Assembly (NCBI RefSeq): GCF_001373415.1
Contig: NZ_CDSE01000033.1
Coordinates: forward strand, 1-50,872
Source of the DNA: Paenibacillus dakarensis
Lineage (GTDB): Bacteria > Bacillota > Bacilli > Paenibacillales > Paenibacillaceae
DNA: 50,872 bases
Direction: 5' to 3'
Every line of letters starts with the position of its first letter. Positions within the stretch are counted from its first letter, which is position 1. The notes below the pieces were generated by a model, which was given only the letters and a program-made list of their open reading frames with translations, did no database searches and was not told where the DNA came from. Below, one piece after another: positions 1 through 9,583 of the stretch. The translations under genes were made by a program, and so were the position numbers.

Positions 1-190
1 TTTTATATCATATCACACTCAATTTCATTTTGCAAGAGTTTTTTTAAGAAGTTTTTATTGTTTCACTTCATCAAAACTCTCACGCCCAGCCTCTCAAACT
101 ATCATATCGCGACTGGATTTATAATATACCACGCATTGAAAATAATATGCAACAAACAAAATATTCCATTAAAACTAAGTTAACGAGACA

Positions 191-221
191 AAGCAAGACA
201 GGTTATTCGCCTGTCTTGCTT
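191..221 (-). terminator. hairpin terminator after the SafA-like gene
   Basis: A perfect 12-bp stem (AAGCAAGACAGG with CCTGTCTTGCTT) closes a 7-nt loop about 30 nt beyond the stop codon. The following tract is only moderately T-rich, so termination may be partial. The remaining 190 nt to the left edge are AT-rich and I see no gene in them. Confidence 0.6.
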
Positions 222-250
222 AATACTTAAAACATAACTTTCCCTTGTCA

Positions 251-2023
251 TTACCCTTTTATCCATGGGTTGCTGCGTATAGGCTTCCGAGTCCGTCCAG
301 AGGTCTTCTTGGTCATGGATTTCGACTTGGCTTTGGTTCGCTCTTCACGAGATACTTTTACTTCCGGCTTCTTATTAACCGCTGGATCTTCCTTCAAAGA
401 CAGTTCTTTTGTCAGTCCTGAATCTGCATCTGCGTTATTGTAGGCCGTTCCTCCCTCGTCCTGACGCCCATGACATCCACAATCCTTTTGGGGATGTTTT
501 TCATTTCCCGGTTGTTTTTCATTCTCTCCATGCCACGGGTAAGGGGAATTCATCTCCTCATAACTAGAAGTCATCGGATAGTGCCCATAGCCACTTTGGT
601 GTGGTTGGTGATGTGTATAGTCGTGTTGAAAGTGGTGCGGATAAGGATGAGAATAGTGCTGCGAATGATAATACGGATTCATCGTACCCCAACTTAAATT
701 TGGGTCTGATACTTGTTCATTTGGTGACATATCATCTTTAATGCCGTGGCAACCGCAAGAAGGCTTCATTGACATATGTTCCATTCCCATGCCGGGTGGA
801 TTAAGATTGAAATTATAGTGCTGTTCCATTGGCGATGTATATGGATGCTGAGTATTGGAGGCAACTCCTGCTGTATATGGTTCCATGATATTCATCTGAG
901 AATACTCTGTAGTCATGGGCTGTTCTGTAATCCCTGGATAATATGATGTAGGGGCGCCCCATCCTGACAGGTTATCGTTCTCACCTGGGTGCATCTGCTG
1001 AGTTCCATGCCAATCATGCGCTTTCCCTGCATGCTCTTTACACCCGCAAGGAGATTCAGGAAACATAGTCTGTGGAACAACCGGAAACATAAACTCAGGC
1101 GGACAATAACCAAATGGCTGAATCATATGATGTTCAGGACACTTTGGTAAAGGAGGACATAGCTCATGTACGGGTTTATAATGCATCTCTTTGCAATCTG
1201 GTTTCTCGAAATGTTTAGATTCAAAGATTGGTTCAGCAGGGGGCAACTTTGGCATCTTCGGCATTTCTGGCATTACAACTAACTCAGGCATAATTGTAAT
1301 TTCCTTCTTTACCGTGATTTCAGGAGCAATCGTAATTTCCGGTACAATCTTAACCTCAGGCTTCGGTTCATTCTCTGGCATCATTGGGATATTGGGCATC
1401 ATTGGGATATTAGGCATGTTTGGAATGTTGGGCAAAACTTGCATGTTAGGCGCCGGAGTTACCACTTCCTCCATAGGAACATTCATTTTTTGTGTTGGAG
1501 CCATGATTTCTTCTTTAGGCGCCATGATTTCCTCTTTCGGAGCGGTCATTTCTTCTTTAGGCGCCGTGATTTCCTCTTTCGGAGCAGTTACTTCTTCCTT
1601 AGGTCCTGTGTACGTTTTACTTCCTGGTACTGTCTTTTGAGCCTTATGTCCCCCGGTGTGATGCCCAGTTTCCGTGTGGGTAAACGTCCCTGCAGCAGGT
1701 ATGTTCACAATCTCGCCTACAAGCAGTGCATTAGGGTTCTTAAGCTGTGGATTCGCGTCAATAATCTCTTTCAGAGAAACACCCCAAGCCTTTGAGAGCT
1801 TCCAAAGAGAATCCCCCTGCTTTACAGCATGCATATGAATGATGGGCTGACTCCCCCCCGGCACCGAAACAGGTTCTGTTGGAATTTTCACCTTTGCGCC
1901 GATGTCTAGTTTATTGGGGTCTACCAATTGAGGATTCGCATCCACAATCTTTACTAAAGGGACTCCATATTTTTTAGACAGTTCATATAGGGAGTCGCCT
2001 TTCTTGACGATGTGTATTTTCAC
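251..2023 (-). CDS. safA: SafA-like LysM spore coat assembly protein
   Basis: This 590-residue protein probably anchors or organises the spore coat at the cortex/coat boundary. Two LysM domains open it (about residues 3-48 and 63-109), both with the YxLSKxxGVxLxxIxDANPQL pattern. Five heptads of PKEExxA follow (141-175), then a Pro/Met-rich stretch of MPNIP type, then a long His/Tyr/Pro/Gln-rich region with three CGC motifs (326-328, 423-425, 515-517) and a basic tail. The start is GTG, preceded by AGGAGG at good spacing. N-terminal LysM plus low-complexity His/Tyr sequence is the SafA pattern; SafA binds SpoVID, which is also encoded here (27397-28818). Gene position downstream of pheA matches B. 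subtilis. The CGC motifs suggest cross-linking or metal binding (inference). It could instead be a different LysM coat protein. Confidence 0.75.
   Translation of the reverse strand: MKIHIVKKGDSLYELSKKYGVPLVKIVDANPQLVDPNKLDIGAKVKIPTEPVSVPGGSQPIIHMHAVKQGDSLWKLSKAWGVSLKEIIDANPQLKNPNALLVGEIVNIPAAGTFTHTETGHHTGGHKAQKTVPGSKTYTGPKEEVTAPKEEITAPKEEMTAPKEEIMAPKEEIMAPTQKMNVPMEEVVTPAPNMQVLPNIPNMPNIPMMPNIPMMPENEPKPEVKIVPEITIAPEITVKKEITIMPELVVMPEMPKMPKLPPAEPIFESKHFEKPDCKEMHYKPVHELCPPLPKCPEHHMIQPFGYCPPEFMFPVVPQTMFPESPCGCKEHAGKAHDWHGTQQMHPGENDNLSGWGAPTSYYPGITEQPMTTEYSQMNIMEPYTAGVASNTQHPYTSPMEQHYNFNLNPPGMGMEHMSMKPSCGCHGIKDDMSPNEQVSDPNLSWGTMNPYYHSQHYSHPYPHHFQHDYTHHQPHQSGYGHYPMTSSYEEMNSPYPWHGENEKQPGNEKHPQKDCGCHGRQDEGGTAYNNADADSGLTKELSLKEDPAVNKKPEVKVSREERTKAKSKSMTKKTSGRTRKPIRSNPWIKG
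1499..1603 (-). repeat. five 21-bp in-frame tandem repeats (PKEExxA)
   Basis: Five consecutive 21-bp units encode PKEEVTA, PKEEITA, PKEEMTA, PKEEIMA and PKEEIMA in the linker after the LysM domains of the SafA-like protein. The units differ mainly at the sixth and seventh positions, typical of a tandem repeat that can expand and contract. Confidence 0.85.
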
Positions 2024-2123
2024 GCCGTTAAAACCTCCTACACTCTATTAGGCGACTTAAAGCAATTCGCCCACATTCGTTAATACATCCTATGCAGCAG
2101 ATGGGCGATTGACATCCCTTATG

Positions 2124-2157
2124 ACAAAAAAAATCCTTTCATAACGATGAAAGGATT
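2124..2157 (-). terminator. intrinsic terminator of the threonine/phenylalanine operon
   Basis: An 11-bp perfect stem (AATCCTTTCAT with ATGAAAGGATT, 4-nt loop) is followed on the minus strand by eight T residues. It lies just 10 nt past the last stop of the decayed frame at 2167-2334, about 210 nt beyond pheA. Confidence 0.85.
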
Positions 2158-2166
2158 GGGATAATT

Positions 2167-2334
2167 TTAAGCCGGCGTATACCGTACTTGCTTGATTATT
2201 TTAGGGTTCCCATACTTATGCCCGTCTTTATCAAAGATGTTCCAGAATACATCTAACAGTCAAAGCTTAATCGGACCGGCTGATTTTTAACACGGCGACG
2301 GCGTAAAAACCCCGTTTTTGATAATAAAAATGGT
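2167..2334 (-). pseudogene. possible remnant of a small gene between pheA and safA
   Basis: One minus-strand frame reads like protein but is broken by two in-frame stops (TAA at 2287-2289 and TGA at 2260-2262). The last piece reads LLDVFWNIFDKDGHKYGNP and then continues to QVRYTPA, ending in TAA immediately before a strong terminator, as a real gene would. No start codon with a ribosome binding site precedes it. I do not recognise the family. In B. subtilis the pheA-safA interval carries the NAD genes, but nothing here resembles them. It may be chance; composition and the placement of the terminator are the only arguments. Confidence 0.35.
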
Positions 2335-2368
2335 ATCCCTGAGCCTTGAGTTACTCAGCCATTCTGAA

Positions 2369-3253
2369 CTAGACCTCAGATTTTTCAGTCTCATACACGA
2401 AGCCTGGATAGGAACCAAGCAGGCGAACCTGGCATCCCAGAGCTTCCACCTCGGCTATCGCTGCCGTTAATAGTACAGAGTCTGCCGAATCAAGAACATC
2501 AATATAGAAGTAATAGTTACCCAGCTTCTTTTTCGTAGGACGGGACTCAATACGCGACAAGTTCAAGCGTCTCCAAGCGAATGTTGAAAGCACCTGATGA
2601 AGAGCACCTGGTACATCTTCAGGCAATGTAACCAAAATACTTGTCTTTACCAGTGCGGGTGAACGCGGAATCTCAATCGGTTCACGTCCGATCAGAACGA
2701 ATCTTGTGTAGTTATTATCATGATCTGTAATCTTTTCCGCCATAATATCCAGTCCGTGTGTAGAAGATCCTAACGTTGTACCAATAGCTGCCCAGCCTTT
2801 GCCTGGATTCTCTTTAACGATCTTCACGCCTTCAGAGGTGCTGCCCACAGCTTCCAGCTCAGCCTCCGGAGCAAATCGGGATAGAAATTGCCTGCACTGT
2901 GCGCTAGCAACTGGATGTGAATATATTTTTTTGATTTTCTTGAAATCAACGCTTCCATCATCAGCCTTAAACTCCGAAGCATCACCAATCAGGTGTTGAA
3001 TAGAAGGATATACCCATTCCACCTGTATTGGAATATCAACCTCATTAACCAGCCAATCCATATGAAGGCTAACTGAGCCCTCAATTGTATTTTCGATAGG
3101 TATCACACTATAGTCGCTTTTCCCTTCTACAGTCGACATGAAAACATCAGATATCAGTTTATGATAAACGAGTTCAACAGGCTCGCCATTGAGTAAATAC
3201 AGAATCGCTTCATGAGAAACCGATCCCGAGGGCAGCAATGCTATACGTTTCAT
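2369..3253 (-). CDS. pheA: prephenate dehydratase
   Basis: Converts prephenate to phenylpyruvate in phenylalanine synthesis. The catalytic domain covers about residues 1-190, with the TRF motif at 183-185 (its Thr is needed for catalysis in the family). An ACT domain follows, with ESRPT at 236-240, the phenylalanine-binding feedback site. Length (294) is that of a monofunctional Bacillus-type enzyme, with no chorismate mutase domain. The ATG overlaps the thrB stop in an ATGA junction, so it is translationally coupled as the last gene of the hom-thrC-thrB-pheA unit. The N-terminal LLPSGSVSHEA is a variant of the usual glycine-rich LGPxGT start of the family. Confidence 0.95.
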   Translation of the reverse strand: MKRIALLPSGSVSHEAILYLLNGEPVELVYHKLISDVFMSTVEGKSDYSVIPIENTIEGSVSLHMDWLVNEVDIPIQVEWVYPSIQHLIGDASEFKADDGSVDFKKIKKIYSHPVASAQCRQFLSRFAPEAELEAVGSTSEGVKIVKENPGKGWAAIGTTLGSSTHGLDIMAEKITDHDNNYTRFVLIGREPIEIPRSPALVKTSILVTLPEDVPGALHQVLSTFAWRRLNLSRIESRPTKKKLGNYYFYIDVLDSADSVLLTAAIAEVEALGCQVRLLGSYPGFVYETEKSEV

Positions 3254-4218
3254 GTAATAACTTCCCCTCTAATCATATCCATAAATGAAGTGCCCTGTAA
3301 TGAATCCAGCACTTGTACCCCTTTAAGATCTGGTTCGAGCATTAAACATGATGCAGAGATTCCTTCATTTCTCATCGTTTCGATTAGATAGGTCTGTAAC
3401 GCTTCAATACGCTCGTCCCCGCGCTCAATCAAAGCAATTAATGTAGGTCCTGCCCCGCTTAATGCCACACCCAGTGCACCTCGATTCGGGGCTTCATCCA
3501 AAATTCTAGCCATTCCCGGCACTAGCCCTGCACGGTAAGGTTGATGAATCCGGTCTCGCATGGCTGCTCCGATTAAATCCAGGCGTCCGGATGCTAAAGC
3601 AGCAGTCATTAAAGAGGATCGACTGATGTTGTAAACCGCATCTGAGAGAGAGAGTTGCTTAGGCAATACATCTCTTGCCTTGCTGGTGGATAACTGAAAA
3701 TCAGGAATCACAACTAAGGTTTGCATGTCAGCTGGCGGTTCAATCCGTACATAATCCGCATGGCTTCCATCCCAGGCAGCGGCAATAATCCCGCCAAATA
3801 AAGATGCCCCTACATTGTCTGGATGCTTCTCCAGGTTCGTAGCCATATCAAATAATTTAGAAGGCGGCAAGGGAGAGCCGATCAATGCGTTAGCTGCCGC
3901 TAATGCTCCTACAATTGCCGAGGCACTGCTGCCTAATCCGCGAGTCAGCGGAATTTCAGAATACATAGAGATTGAAAGCTCCGGTACAGAAATGCCAGCC
4001 TCTTCAAAAACCATCTGTGCAACCTGATAAATTAGATTACTTTTATCCTCAGGTACTCCCTTCATTTCATCGCCGAACAGCTGAAAGGAAGTTCGATCCT
4101 CCTCTTTCATTTCGATCCACGCATAAAGAGACAGTGCCATACCTAGGGTGTCAAATCCCGGACCAAGGTTAGCCGTACTGGCGGGAACCCTGATCCGGAC
4201 ACTCTCGGACAAACTCAT
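3250..4218 (-). CDS. thrB: homoserine kinase
   Basis: Phosphorylates homoserine to O-phosphohomoserine, the substrate of the adjacent threonine synthase. GHMP kinase fold: the ATP loop RGLGSSASA lies near residue 95 and a C-terminal [13 protein letters not shown] motif near residue 250. Length 322 is usual. ATG overlaps the thrC stop by 4 nt, and its own stop overlaps the pheA start the same way, so thrC-thrB-pheA are coupled. Confidence 0.95.
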   Translation of the reverse strand: MSLSESVRIRVPASTANLGPGFDTLGMALSLYAWIEMKEEDRTSFQLFGDEMKGVPEDKSNLIYQVAQMVFEEAGISVPELSISMYSEIPLTRGLGSSASAIVGALAAANALIGSPLPPSKLFDMATNLEKHPDNVGASLFGGIIAAAWDGSHADYVRIEPPADMQTLVVIPDFQLSTSKARDVLPKQLSLSDAVYNISRSSLMTAALASGRLDLIGAAMRDRIHQPYRAGLVPGMARILDEAPNRGALGVALSGAGPTLIALIERGDERIEALQTYLIETMRNEGISASCLMLEPDLKGVQVLDSLQGTSFMDMIRGEVIT

Positions 4219-5288
4219 ACGCGAGCAGCTCCTTCAAGCTTTGCAATGGCATCCATAACTGCTGATTCCGTATCGGAAACAACAAGCGGCTCAGAATTGA
4301 CTGTCTTGATTGCAATATTAGGATCCTTCAGACCATGGCCTGTAAGAACGCAAACAACGCTTTCTCCGCCTTTGAAATACCCTTCGCGTTTCATTTTATA
4401 TACACCAGCGATCGAAGCTGCAGAACCAGGTTCCGCAAAAATTCCCTCCCGAGAAGCTATTGCCTGATATGCCGCGAGAATTTCCTCATCCGTCACATAA
4501 TTAATCTGCCCGCCAGATTCATTCGCTGCGGCAACCGCTGTTTTCCAGCTTGCCGGATTACCGATACGAATGGCCGTAGCCACCGTTTCCGGATTCGGAA
4601 TGGGTTCGCCTTTCACAATTGCCATAGCGCCTTCTGCTTCAAATCCCAACATTTTTGGGAGTGAAGAGGCTTTTCCGGCAGCGTGGTATTCCTTGAACCC
4701 TTTCCAGTAAGCCGAGATGTTACCGGCGTTACCAACCGGAATAGCCAGAACATCAGGAGCCTTGCCAAGCTGGTCCACCACTTCAAATGCGGCCGTCTTT
4801 TGACCTTCAATCCGATAAGGATTTACAGAGTTAACCAGAGTAATCGGATGTTTAGCTGTAATTTCACGGACAATCTCGAGCGCTCTGTCAAAGTTGCCGT
4901 CAATCGCAATAACCTTAGCCCCATAAATCATGGCTTGTGCCAGCTTGCCAAGCGCGATATTGTTGTTCGGGATAATGACAATACAATTTAAGCCGCCGCG
5001 TGCAGCATATGCAGCAGCCGCAGCTGAGGTGTTGCCTGTAGAAGCACACATAATGGACCGGCTGCCTTCTTCCATAGCTTTAGCAACGGCCATAACCATT
5101 CCGCGGTCTTTAAATGAACCGGTCGGGTTCAAACCTTCAAATTTAAAATAGAGATCTATTCCTAGCTCCTTGGACAAGTTTTCAGCCCGGATGAGAGGCG
5201 TATTCCCCTCTTTTAACGTTAACAGCGGCGTATTCTCATTAACTGGCAAAAATTCTTTATACGTCTGAATCAAACCTTCATATGACAT
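4215..5288 (-). CDS. thrC: threonine synthase
   Basis: PLP enzyme that converts O-phosphohomoserine to threonine. The PLP lysine is K60 in the TGSFKDRG motif, and a glycine-rich phosphate-binding loop (PVGNAGNIS) lies near residue 190. I start it at the ATG beginning MSYEGLIQ, with AGGAG about 12 nt upstream, giving 357 residues; an upstream in-frame TTG (5312) would add eight mostly basic residues that are really the ribosome binding region. It lies 68 nt downstream of hom. Confidence 0.94.
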   Translation of the reverse strand: MSYEGLIQTYKEFLPVNENTPLLTLKEGNTPLIRAENLSKELGIDLYFKFEGLNPTGSFKDRGMVMAVAKAMEEGSRSIMCASTGNTSAAAAAYAARGGLNCIVIIPNNNIALGKLAQAMIYGAKVIAIDGNFDRALEIVREITAKHPITLVNSVNPYRIEGQKTAAFEVVDQLGKAPDVLAIPVGNAGNISAYWKGFKEYHAAGKASSLPKMLGFEAEGAMAIVKGEPIPNPETVATAIRIGNPASWKTAVAAANESGGQINYVTDEEILAAYQAIASREGIFAEPGSAASIAGVYKMKREGYFKGGESVVCVLTGHGLKDPNIAIKTVNSEPLVVSDTESAVMDAIAKLEGAARV

Positions 5289-5356
5289 CTCTCTTCTTCT
5301 CCTCTTCTTCAAATCATATTTATATATCAGCCGTTGAAATAACTCCCGCTAGTCAC

Positions 5357-6643
5357 TTAACCTTCAACACGGTATACACTCTTGATACGGCGAATCGCTT
5401 CCAGACTTTCAAAATGACTCAGAACTTTATCCATACTAGCTTTGCTGGCGTTATGTGTAACGATAATGATTTCTGCATCCGGATTTTGATCATTAGGCTG
5501 CTGAACCACAGATTCAAGGCTTACGCCGTACTCCGCGAATACCTGTGTAATTTGCGCAAGCACACCCGCTTTATCAGCAACATGGAGCAGGATAAAGTTC
5601 TTATAATTGATCTGCTCATCGCTCTTCAGCTTCTTGGCCTTATAAGGCACAATAGCTTTCAAACCATTCACGCCAAGCTTCAGATTCTTGATAACCGCGA
5701 CCAAATCAGCTACAACCGAGGTTGCTGTTGGCAGTTCACCTGCACCAGGGCCATAGAACATCGTCTCACCCACGGCTTCTCCATAAACATAGACTGCATT
5801 GAATACCCCATTTACTGAAGCAATCGGATGACTTGTGCGGACCATCGTCGGCTGGACACTGATGCTGACCTGCTCATCTTCACGATCTGCAATACCGAGC
5901 AGCTTCATTTCGTAACCCAGACGCTTCGCGTAAAGGATATCTTCCTTGGATACTTGAGAGATACCCTTCACACTTACGTCTTTCAGCTCAACATTCGTAC
6001 GGAACCCCAGTGTACCTAGAATAGCCATTTTACGAGCAGCATCCAAGCCTTCCACATCAGACGTTGGATCAGCTTCGGCATACCCAAGCTGCTGGGCTTC
6101 GGCCAGAACATCCTCGTAGGAAGCACCCTCCTGGCTCATTTTCGTCAAAATAAAGTTCGTAGTCCCGTTCACGATACCCATGATTTTCATGATGCGATCT
6201 GAGGAGAAGCCTTCAATTAATGTTCGAATAATTGGAATGCCGCCCGCCACACTTGCCTCATAGAATACATCACACTGCTTCTCCTGTGCCTTCGCCAATA
6301 TCTCTGCGCCATGGAGTGCCATCAGATCTTTATTCGCCGTCACAATGTGCTTGCCCCGATCTAAAGCTTCCAGGATATATTCCTTCGTCTGTTCAATTCC
6401 GCCCATAACCTCTACAACAACATCAATTTCCGGATCGCGGATGACATCCAAGGGGTTATCTGTCAATTTCGCATTATCTACCGCTACACTCCGCTCTTTC
6501 TCGGTATTCTTGACTGCGATTTTTTCTATGATAATAGGGGATCCCACTTGGCTGCTCAAATCCTCCTGATGACCCTCAACGATTCTAACAACACCAGTGC
6601 CTACTGTTCCCAAACCTAGCAATCCAACTTTAATCGGCTTCAT
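5357..6643 (-). CDS. hom: homoserine dehydrogenase
   Basis: Reduces aspartate semialdehyde to homoserine, the branch point to threonine and methionine. The N-terminal Rossmann motif is GLLGLGTVGTGV, the catalytic region carries the NGTTNFILTKM motif, and a C-terminal ACT domain (about 350-428) should mediate feedback inhibition. The ATG of MKPIKVGL is preceded by AGGAGGAG at 10 nt, so the 9-residue longer frame from 6670 is rejected. It follows pheB by 53 nt with no terminator between, so probably shares its promoter. Confidence 0.95.
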   Translation of the reverse strand: MKPIKVGLLGLGTVGTGVVRIVEGHQEDLSSQVGSPIIIEKIAVKNTEKERSVAVDNAKLTDNPLDVIRDPEIDVVVEVMGGIEQTKEYILEALDRGKHIVTANKDLMALHGAEILAKAQEKQCDVFYEASVAGGIPIIRTLIEGFSSDRIMKIMGIVNGTTNFILTKMSQEGASYEDVLAEAQQLGYAEADPTSDVEGLDAARKMAILGTLGFRTNVELKDVSVKGISQVSKEDILYAKRLGYEMKLLGIADREDEQVSISVQPTMVRTSHPIASVNGVFNAVYVYGEAVGETMFYGPGAGELPTATSVVADLVAVIKNLKLGVNGLKAIVPYKAKKLKSDEQINYKNFILLHVADKAGVLAQITQVFAEYGVSLESVVQQPNDQNPDAEIIIVTHNASKASMDKVLSHFESLEAIRRIKSVYRVEG

Positions 6644-6696
6644 GAATAACTTCTCCTCCTGAGTTTCCAAGTGTTCTTGTATTCTATATCGGAATT

Positions 6697-7134
6697 TTAT
6701 CCTTGACCTATCATTTGGACTCTTCTTACACCAATCGCCTTTCTGAGACCATGGAGCAAGTCATCCAGTTCTTCATTCAAATGAGATACTTCCACCGAGA
6801 TAACGACATTCGCAATCCCTTGAAGCGGAATACTCTGATGGATGGTCAGCACATTACCTCCTTGTCCGGCGACAAGACCGAGTACCTCGGATAACATGCC
6901 GGAACGATGTTCCATATCAATGGAAATCGTGACAATCTCATCCCGCTCCAACTGGTTAATCGGATGAATTCCGTCTTTATACTTATAAAATGCGCTCCGG
7001 CTCAGACCAACCTGTTCCACTGCTTCATGCACGGTCTTCACATCACCTGATGCGAGCAGTCTTTTCACCTGCATGGTCTTGACTACGGCTTCTGGTAAAA
7101 TATCCTCACGGACTAGATAATACCGTTCTTTCAC
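6697..7134 (-). CDS. pheB: ACT-domain protein PheB
   Basis: A 145-residue protein of the UPF0735/PheB family: a short N-terminal helical segment with a helix-turn-helix look (residues about 30-60, VEQVGLSRSAFYKYKDG) and a C-terminal ACT domain (about 70-145). The family sits beside obg and pheA across Bacilli; a regulatory role in aromatic or threonine synthesis is assumed but not established. Start is GTG with GAGGAGAGG upstream. It is the first gene after the promoter at 7177-7205. Confidence 0.88.
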   Translation of the reverse strand: MKERYYLVREDILPEAVVKTMQVKRLLASGDVKTVHEAVEQVGLSRSAFYKYKDGIHPINQLERDEIVTISIDMEHRSGMLSEVLGLVAGQGGNVLTIHQSIPLQGIANVVISVEVSHLNEELDDLLHGLRKAIGVRRVQMIGQG

Positions 7135-7176
7135 AAACGTCCTCTCCTCAAAGACTAGTGTTTTTGTATAGTGGAC

Positions 7177-7205
7177 ATTATACTGGATAAACCGTTCAAG
7201 GGCAA
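7177..7205 (-). promoter_or_regulatory. sigma-A promoter for pheB-hom-thrC-thrB-pheA
   Basis: The -35 is TTGCCC (7200-7205), the spacer is 17 nt and the -10 is a consensus TATAAT (7177-7182). It lies about 45 nt upstream of the pheB start and downstream of the obg terminator, so it should drive the amino-acid operon independently. Confidence 0.75.
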
Positions 7206-7321
7206 TACATTTGCGCCCTTTTTCAAAAAATCATTTTGCTGTTCACGGATTCAACCGAAATCTACTAAGATTAATTGTATATGAAAACAGGTATGATTTG
7301 GATACGAAATAAAAAGAAAGC

Positions 7322-7363
7322 AAAAAAAAATCGCTTAAACTCCAATATCAGAGTTTAAGCGAT
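7322..7363 (-). terminator. intrinsic terminator after obg
   Basis: A 13-bp perfect stem (ATCGCTTAAACTC with its complement, 8-nt loop) begins 8 nt past the obg stop and is followed by a run of nine T residues on the minus strand. It separates the obg unit from pheB-hom-thrCB-pheA. Confidence 0.93.
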
Positions 7364-7370
7364 ATATATC

Positions 7371-8681
7371 TTAGTAGTAACTGCTGCCTTCAATAAATTC
7401 AAATTCAAAATCCCCGATGCGTACAAGGGTGCCTTCCTTCGCACCACGACGGCGAAGCTCCTCATCCACTCCCATATGCCGCAGTGTACGGGCAAGCTTT
7501 AATATCGCATCATGCGAGTTCATCTGCATCCGCTTCAGCATACGTTCAATGCGATCGCTGTGCACGACATACATTTCATTTTCACGTGTAATGGTAAACG
7601 CATTGTCATCCTTCTTGTCGAACTTATACACTTTACGCTCTGCAACCTCTGCTACCTCTTCAATAGCAGGTTCTTCCGGAATTTCATCCAAAATAGCTGC
7701 TGCGCGGTATAAAAGTTCTTGGATACCTTGGCGTGTTAGTGAAGAAATCGGCATGATTTCGAGATCAGGACGCACTTCCTTAACTTGTTCTCTGAATGCT
7801 TCCAAGTTTTCTTCCGAATCAGGCATGTCCATTTTGTTCGCTGCAACAATTTGCGGGCGTTCAGCCAATAACGGATTATATAACCGGATTTCTTCATTAA
7901 TTTTCTGCCAATCCTCGAATGGATCTCTGCCTTCCGAGCCAGCCATATCAACCACGTGTATAATAACACGCGTCCGTTCCACATGCCGAAGGAACTCATG
8001 TCCGAGTCCGACACCTTCATGTGCTCCTTCAATCAAGCCGGGCAGGTCTGCCATGACAAAGCTTCTTCCATCGCCAACCTCAACCATACCCAGATTAGGA
8101 GTGATCGTAGTGAAATGATACGCACCAATCTTGGGCTGTGCTGCTGATACTACGGATAGCAATGTGGATTTTCCGACACTCGGAAATCCAACCAATCCCA
8201 CATCCGCCATTACTTTAAGTTCCATTACGACATAGCGTTCTTGTCCTTCTTCACCATTCTCTGCGAGTTCTGGAGCCGGATTATTCGGAGTTGCAAAACG
8301 AATATTTCCTCGTCCACCCCGTCCTCCTCGAGCAACAACCACTTGTTGGCCGTGCCTTGTTAAGTCTGCAATCGTTTCTCCGGTATCATCATCTCTAAGC
8401 ACAGTGCCTGGAGGAATGCGTACAATCATATTCTCAGCATTTGCACCATGCTGGCTTTTATTGCGGCCTTTTTCTCCCCGTTTGGCTTTGAAATGCCGCT
8501 GGTAACGGAAGTCCATCAAGGTCCGAAGGCCTTCATCAACGCGGAAGATTACATCTCCGCCCTTACCTCCATCTCCGCCTGCTGGACCACCCTCAGGTAC
8601 ATACTTCTCTCGCCGAAACGCAATCAGGCCGTCGCCACCGTCTCCGCCCTTGACATATATCTTCGCTTTATCTACAAACAT
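7371..8681 (-). CDS. obgE: Obg/CgtA GTPase
   Basis: Ribosome-associated GTPase needed for 50S assembly and, in B. subtilis, for stress signalling and sporulation. All three domains are present: glycine-rich Obg fold (1-158, repeated GGxGG), G domain with P-loop GFPSVGKST (165-173), DLPGLIEGA switch and NKMD specificity motif, then a C-terminal OCT domain (about 355-436). Length 436 is normal. The ATG has GAGGAAGGTGAG upstream, and the gene follows spo0B by 13 nt, as in B. subtilis. Confidence 0.97.
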   Translation of the reverse strand: MFVDKAKIYVKGGDGGDGLIAFRREKYVPEGGPAGGDGGKGGDVIFRVDEGLRTLMDFRYQRHFKAKRGEKGRNKSQHGANAENMIVRIPPGTVLRDDDTGETIADLTRHGQQVVVARGGRGGRGNIRFATPNNPAPELAENGEEGQERYVVMELKVMADVGLVGFPSVGKSTLLSVVSAAQPKIGAYHFTTITPNLGMVEVGDGRSFVMADLPGLIEGAHEGVGLGHEFLRHVERTRVIIHVVDMAGSEGRDPFEDWQKINEEIRLYNPLLAERPQIVAANKMDMPDSEENLEAFREQVKEVRPDLEIMPISSLTRQGIQELLYRAAAILDEIPEEPAIEEVAEVAERKVYKFDKKDDNAFTITRENEMYVVHSDRIERMLKRMQMNSHDAILKLARTLRHMGVDEELRRRGAKEGTLVRIGDFEFEFIEGSSYY

Positions 8682-8694
8682 GGACTCACCTTCC

Positions 8695-9435
8695 TCATAT
8701 CACATACGGTATACACAGTCGATACGTCGTACTACTTGTATGGATCTGTTCCACACGCATCTCTTTATCTTGCACTGAAAGTTCGATCTGCTGCCTTAGT
8801 GTGTCTAAATCACCAAAGGAACCTTCCCCATCAAATTCGGCAACTAATTCTTGATCCTGCTCCATAAACGTTAAGGTCAACAGTCGCTCCTCTTCCCATG
8901 TGGAAGTTCCACTCTGTTGAAATACCTGTATAATTCGCATAATGGATTGAGTAAAATCTTCTTCTGTATTGGGCAATAGCTTCCCTTCCAGTTGAACTTG
9001 ATCCACAACGTCTACATCCAACTGCAGTCCGGTGTTTAAAGTACGGTAGGATTGTAAATAGAATACCAGAGACGGAATGCCCAGCTTCGAGATTTTACTA
9101 TCCTGCAGCATATGTTCCTTTATTCTTTCCACACATTGCACTGATTTATCAAGCTTTCCGAGTTGAATATAGCCGTATAATATCTGAAGCTCATTCATCC
9201 AATCGTGACGGTGGTGGTTCAATGTCTGAATAGCGCGCTGCTCCAGACTTCGCTGGTTGATCTTCCTCATCCGGGATTCCCTATGCCAGACATACCAAGC
9301 AGCGAGAGGTGATGCTACTGCAGACCAGATTGTCAGAAATATTCCGGCTGCATATGTAGGATGCCATAACATCCAAGCTGCAGGCAGCACAGATGATGAA
9401 CCAATACCAGCCGCTATCCATTTCCAGGCATTCAT
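8695..9435 (-). CDS. spo0B: sporulation initiation phosphotransferase Spo0B
   Basis: Spo0B passes phosphate from Spo0F to Spo0A in the sporulation phosphorelay. The phospho-acceptor histidine is H77 in [10 protein letters not shown], followed by a long helix and a degenerate ATPase-like C-terminal domain. Unlike the soluble B. subtilis protein, this one has about 50 extra N-terminal residues with two hydrophobic segments (about 6-24 and 29-49), so it is probably membrane-tethered. I start at ATG 9435 (MNAWKW), with GGGGAG 6 nt upstream; the GTG at 9453 lacks such a site. Confidence 0.85.
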   Translation of the reverse strand: MNAWKWIAAGIGSSSVLPAAWMLWHPTYAAGIFLTIWSAVASPLAAWYVWHRESRMRKINQRSLEQRAIQTLNHHRHDWMNELQILYGYIQLGKLDKSVQCVERIKEHMLQDSKISKLGIPSLVFYLQSYRTLNTGLQLDVDVVDQVQLEGKLLPNTEEDFTQSIMRIIQVFQQSGTSTWEEERLLTLTFMEQDQELVAEFDGEGSFGDLDTLRQQIELSVQDKEMRVEQIHTSSTTYRLCIPYVI

Positions 9436-9518
9436 CTTTTCTCCCCGTTCCACAACAATTGGTTACGCTCATCAAAACACAGTATACCATAGTCTTTATT
9501 AGGGATTCATCTTCTTCA

Positions 9519-9554
9519 ATAAAAAAAAGAAGTTCCGGCAAAGTTGCCGGAACT
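9519..9554 (-). terminator. intrinsic terminator between rpmA and spo0B
   Basis: A 10-bp stem (AGTTCCGGCA with TGCCGGAACT) is followed on the minus strand by TC and eight T residues. It separates rplU-prp-rpmA from spo0B-obg. A TATACT -10-like hexamer at 9481-9486 just downstream, with a poor -35, may start spo0B transcription. Confidence 0.9.
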
Positions 9555-9583
9555 CCTCATCTGTAAGCTTTATTAGAAACGAC

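Noticed and set aside
1191..1795. plus-strand ORFs of 118-149 codons
   Set aside because: Shadows of the low-complexity coat gene on the minus strand; repetitive codon patterns keep other frames open.
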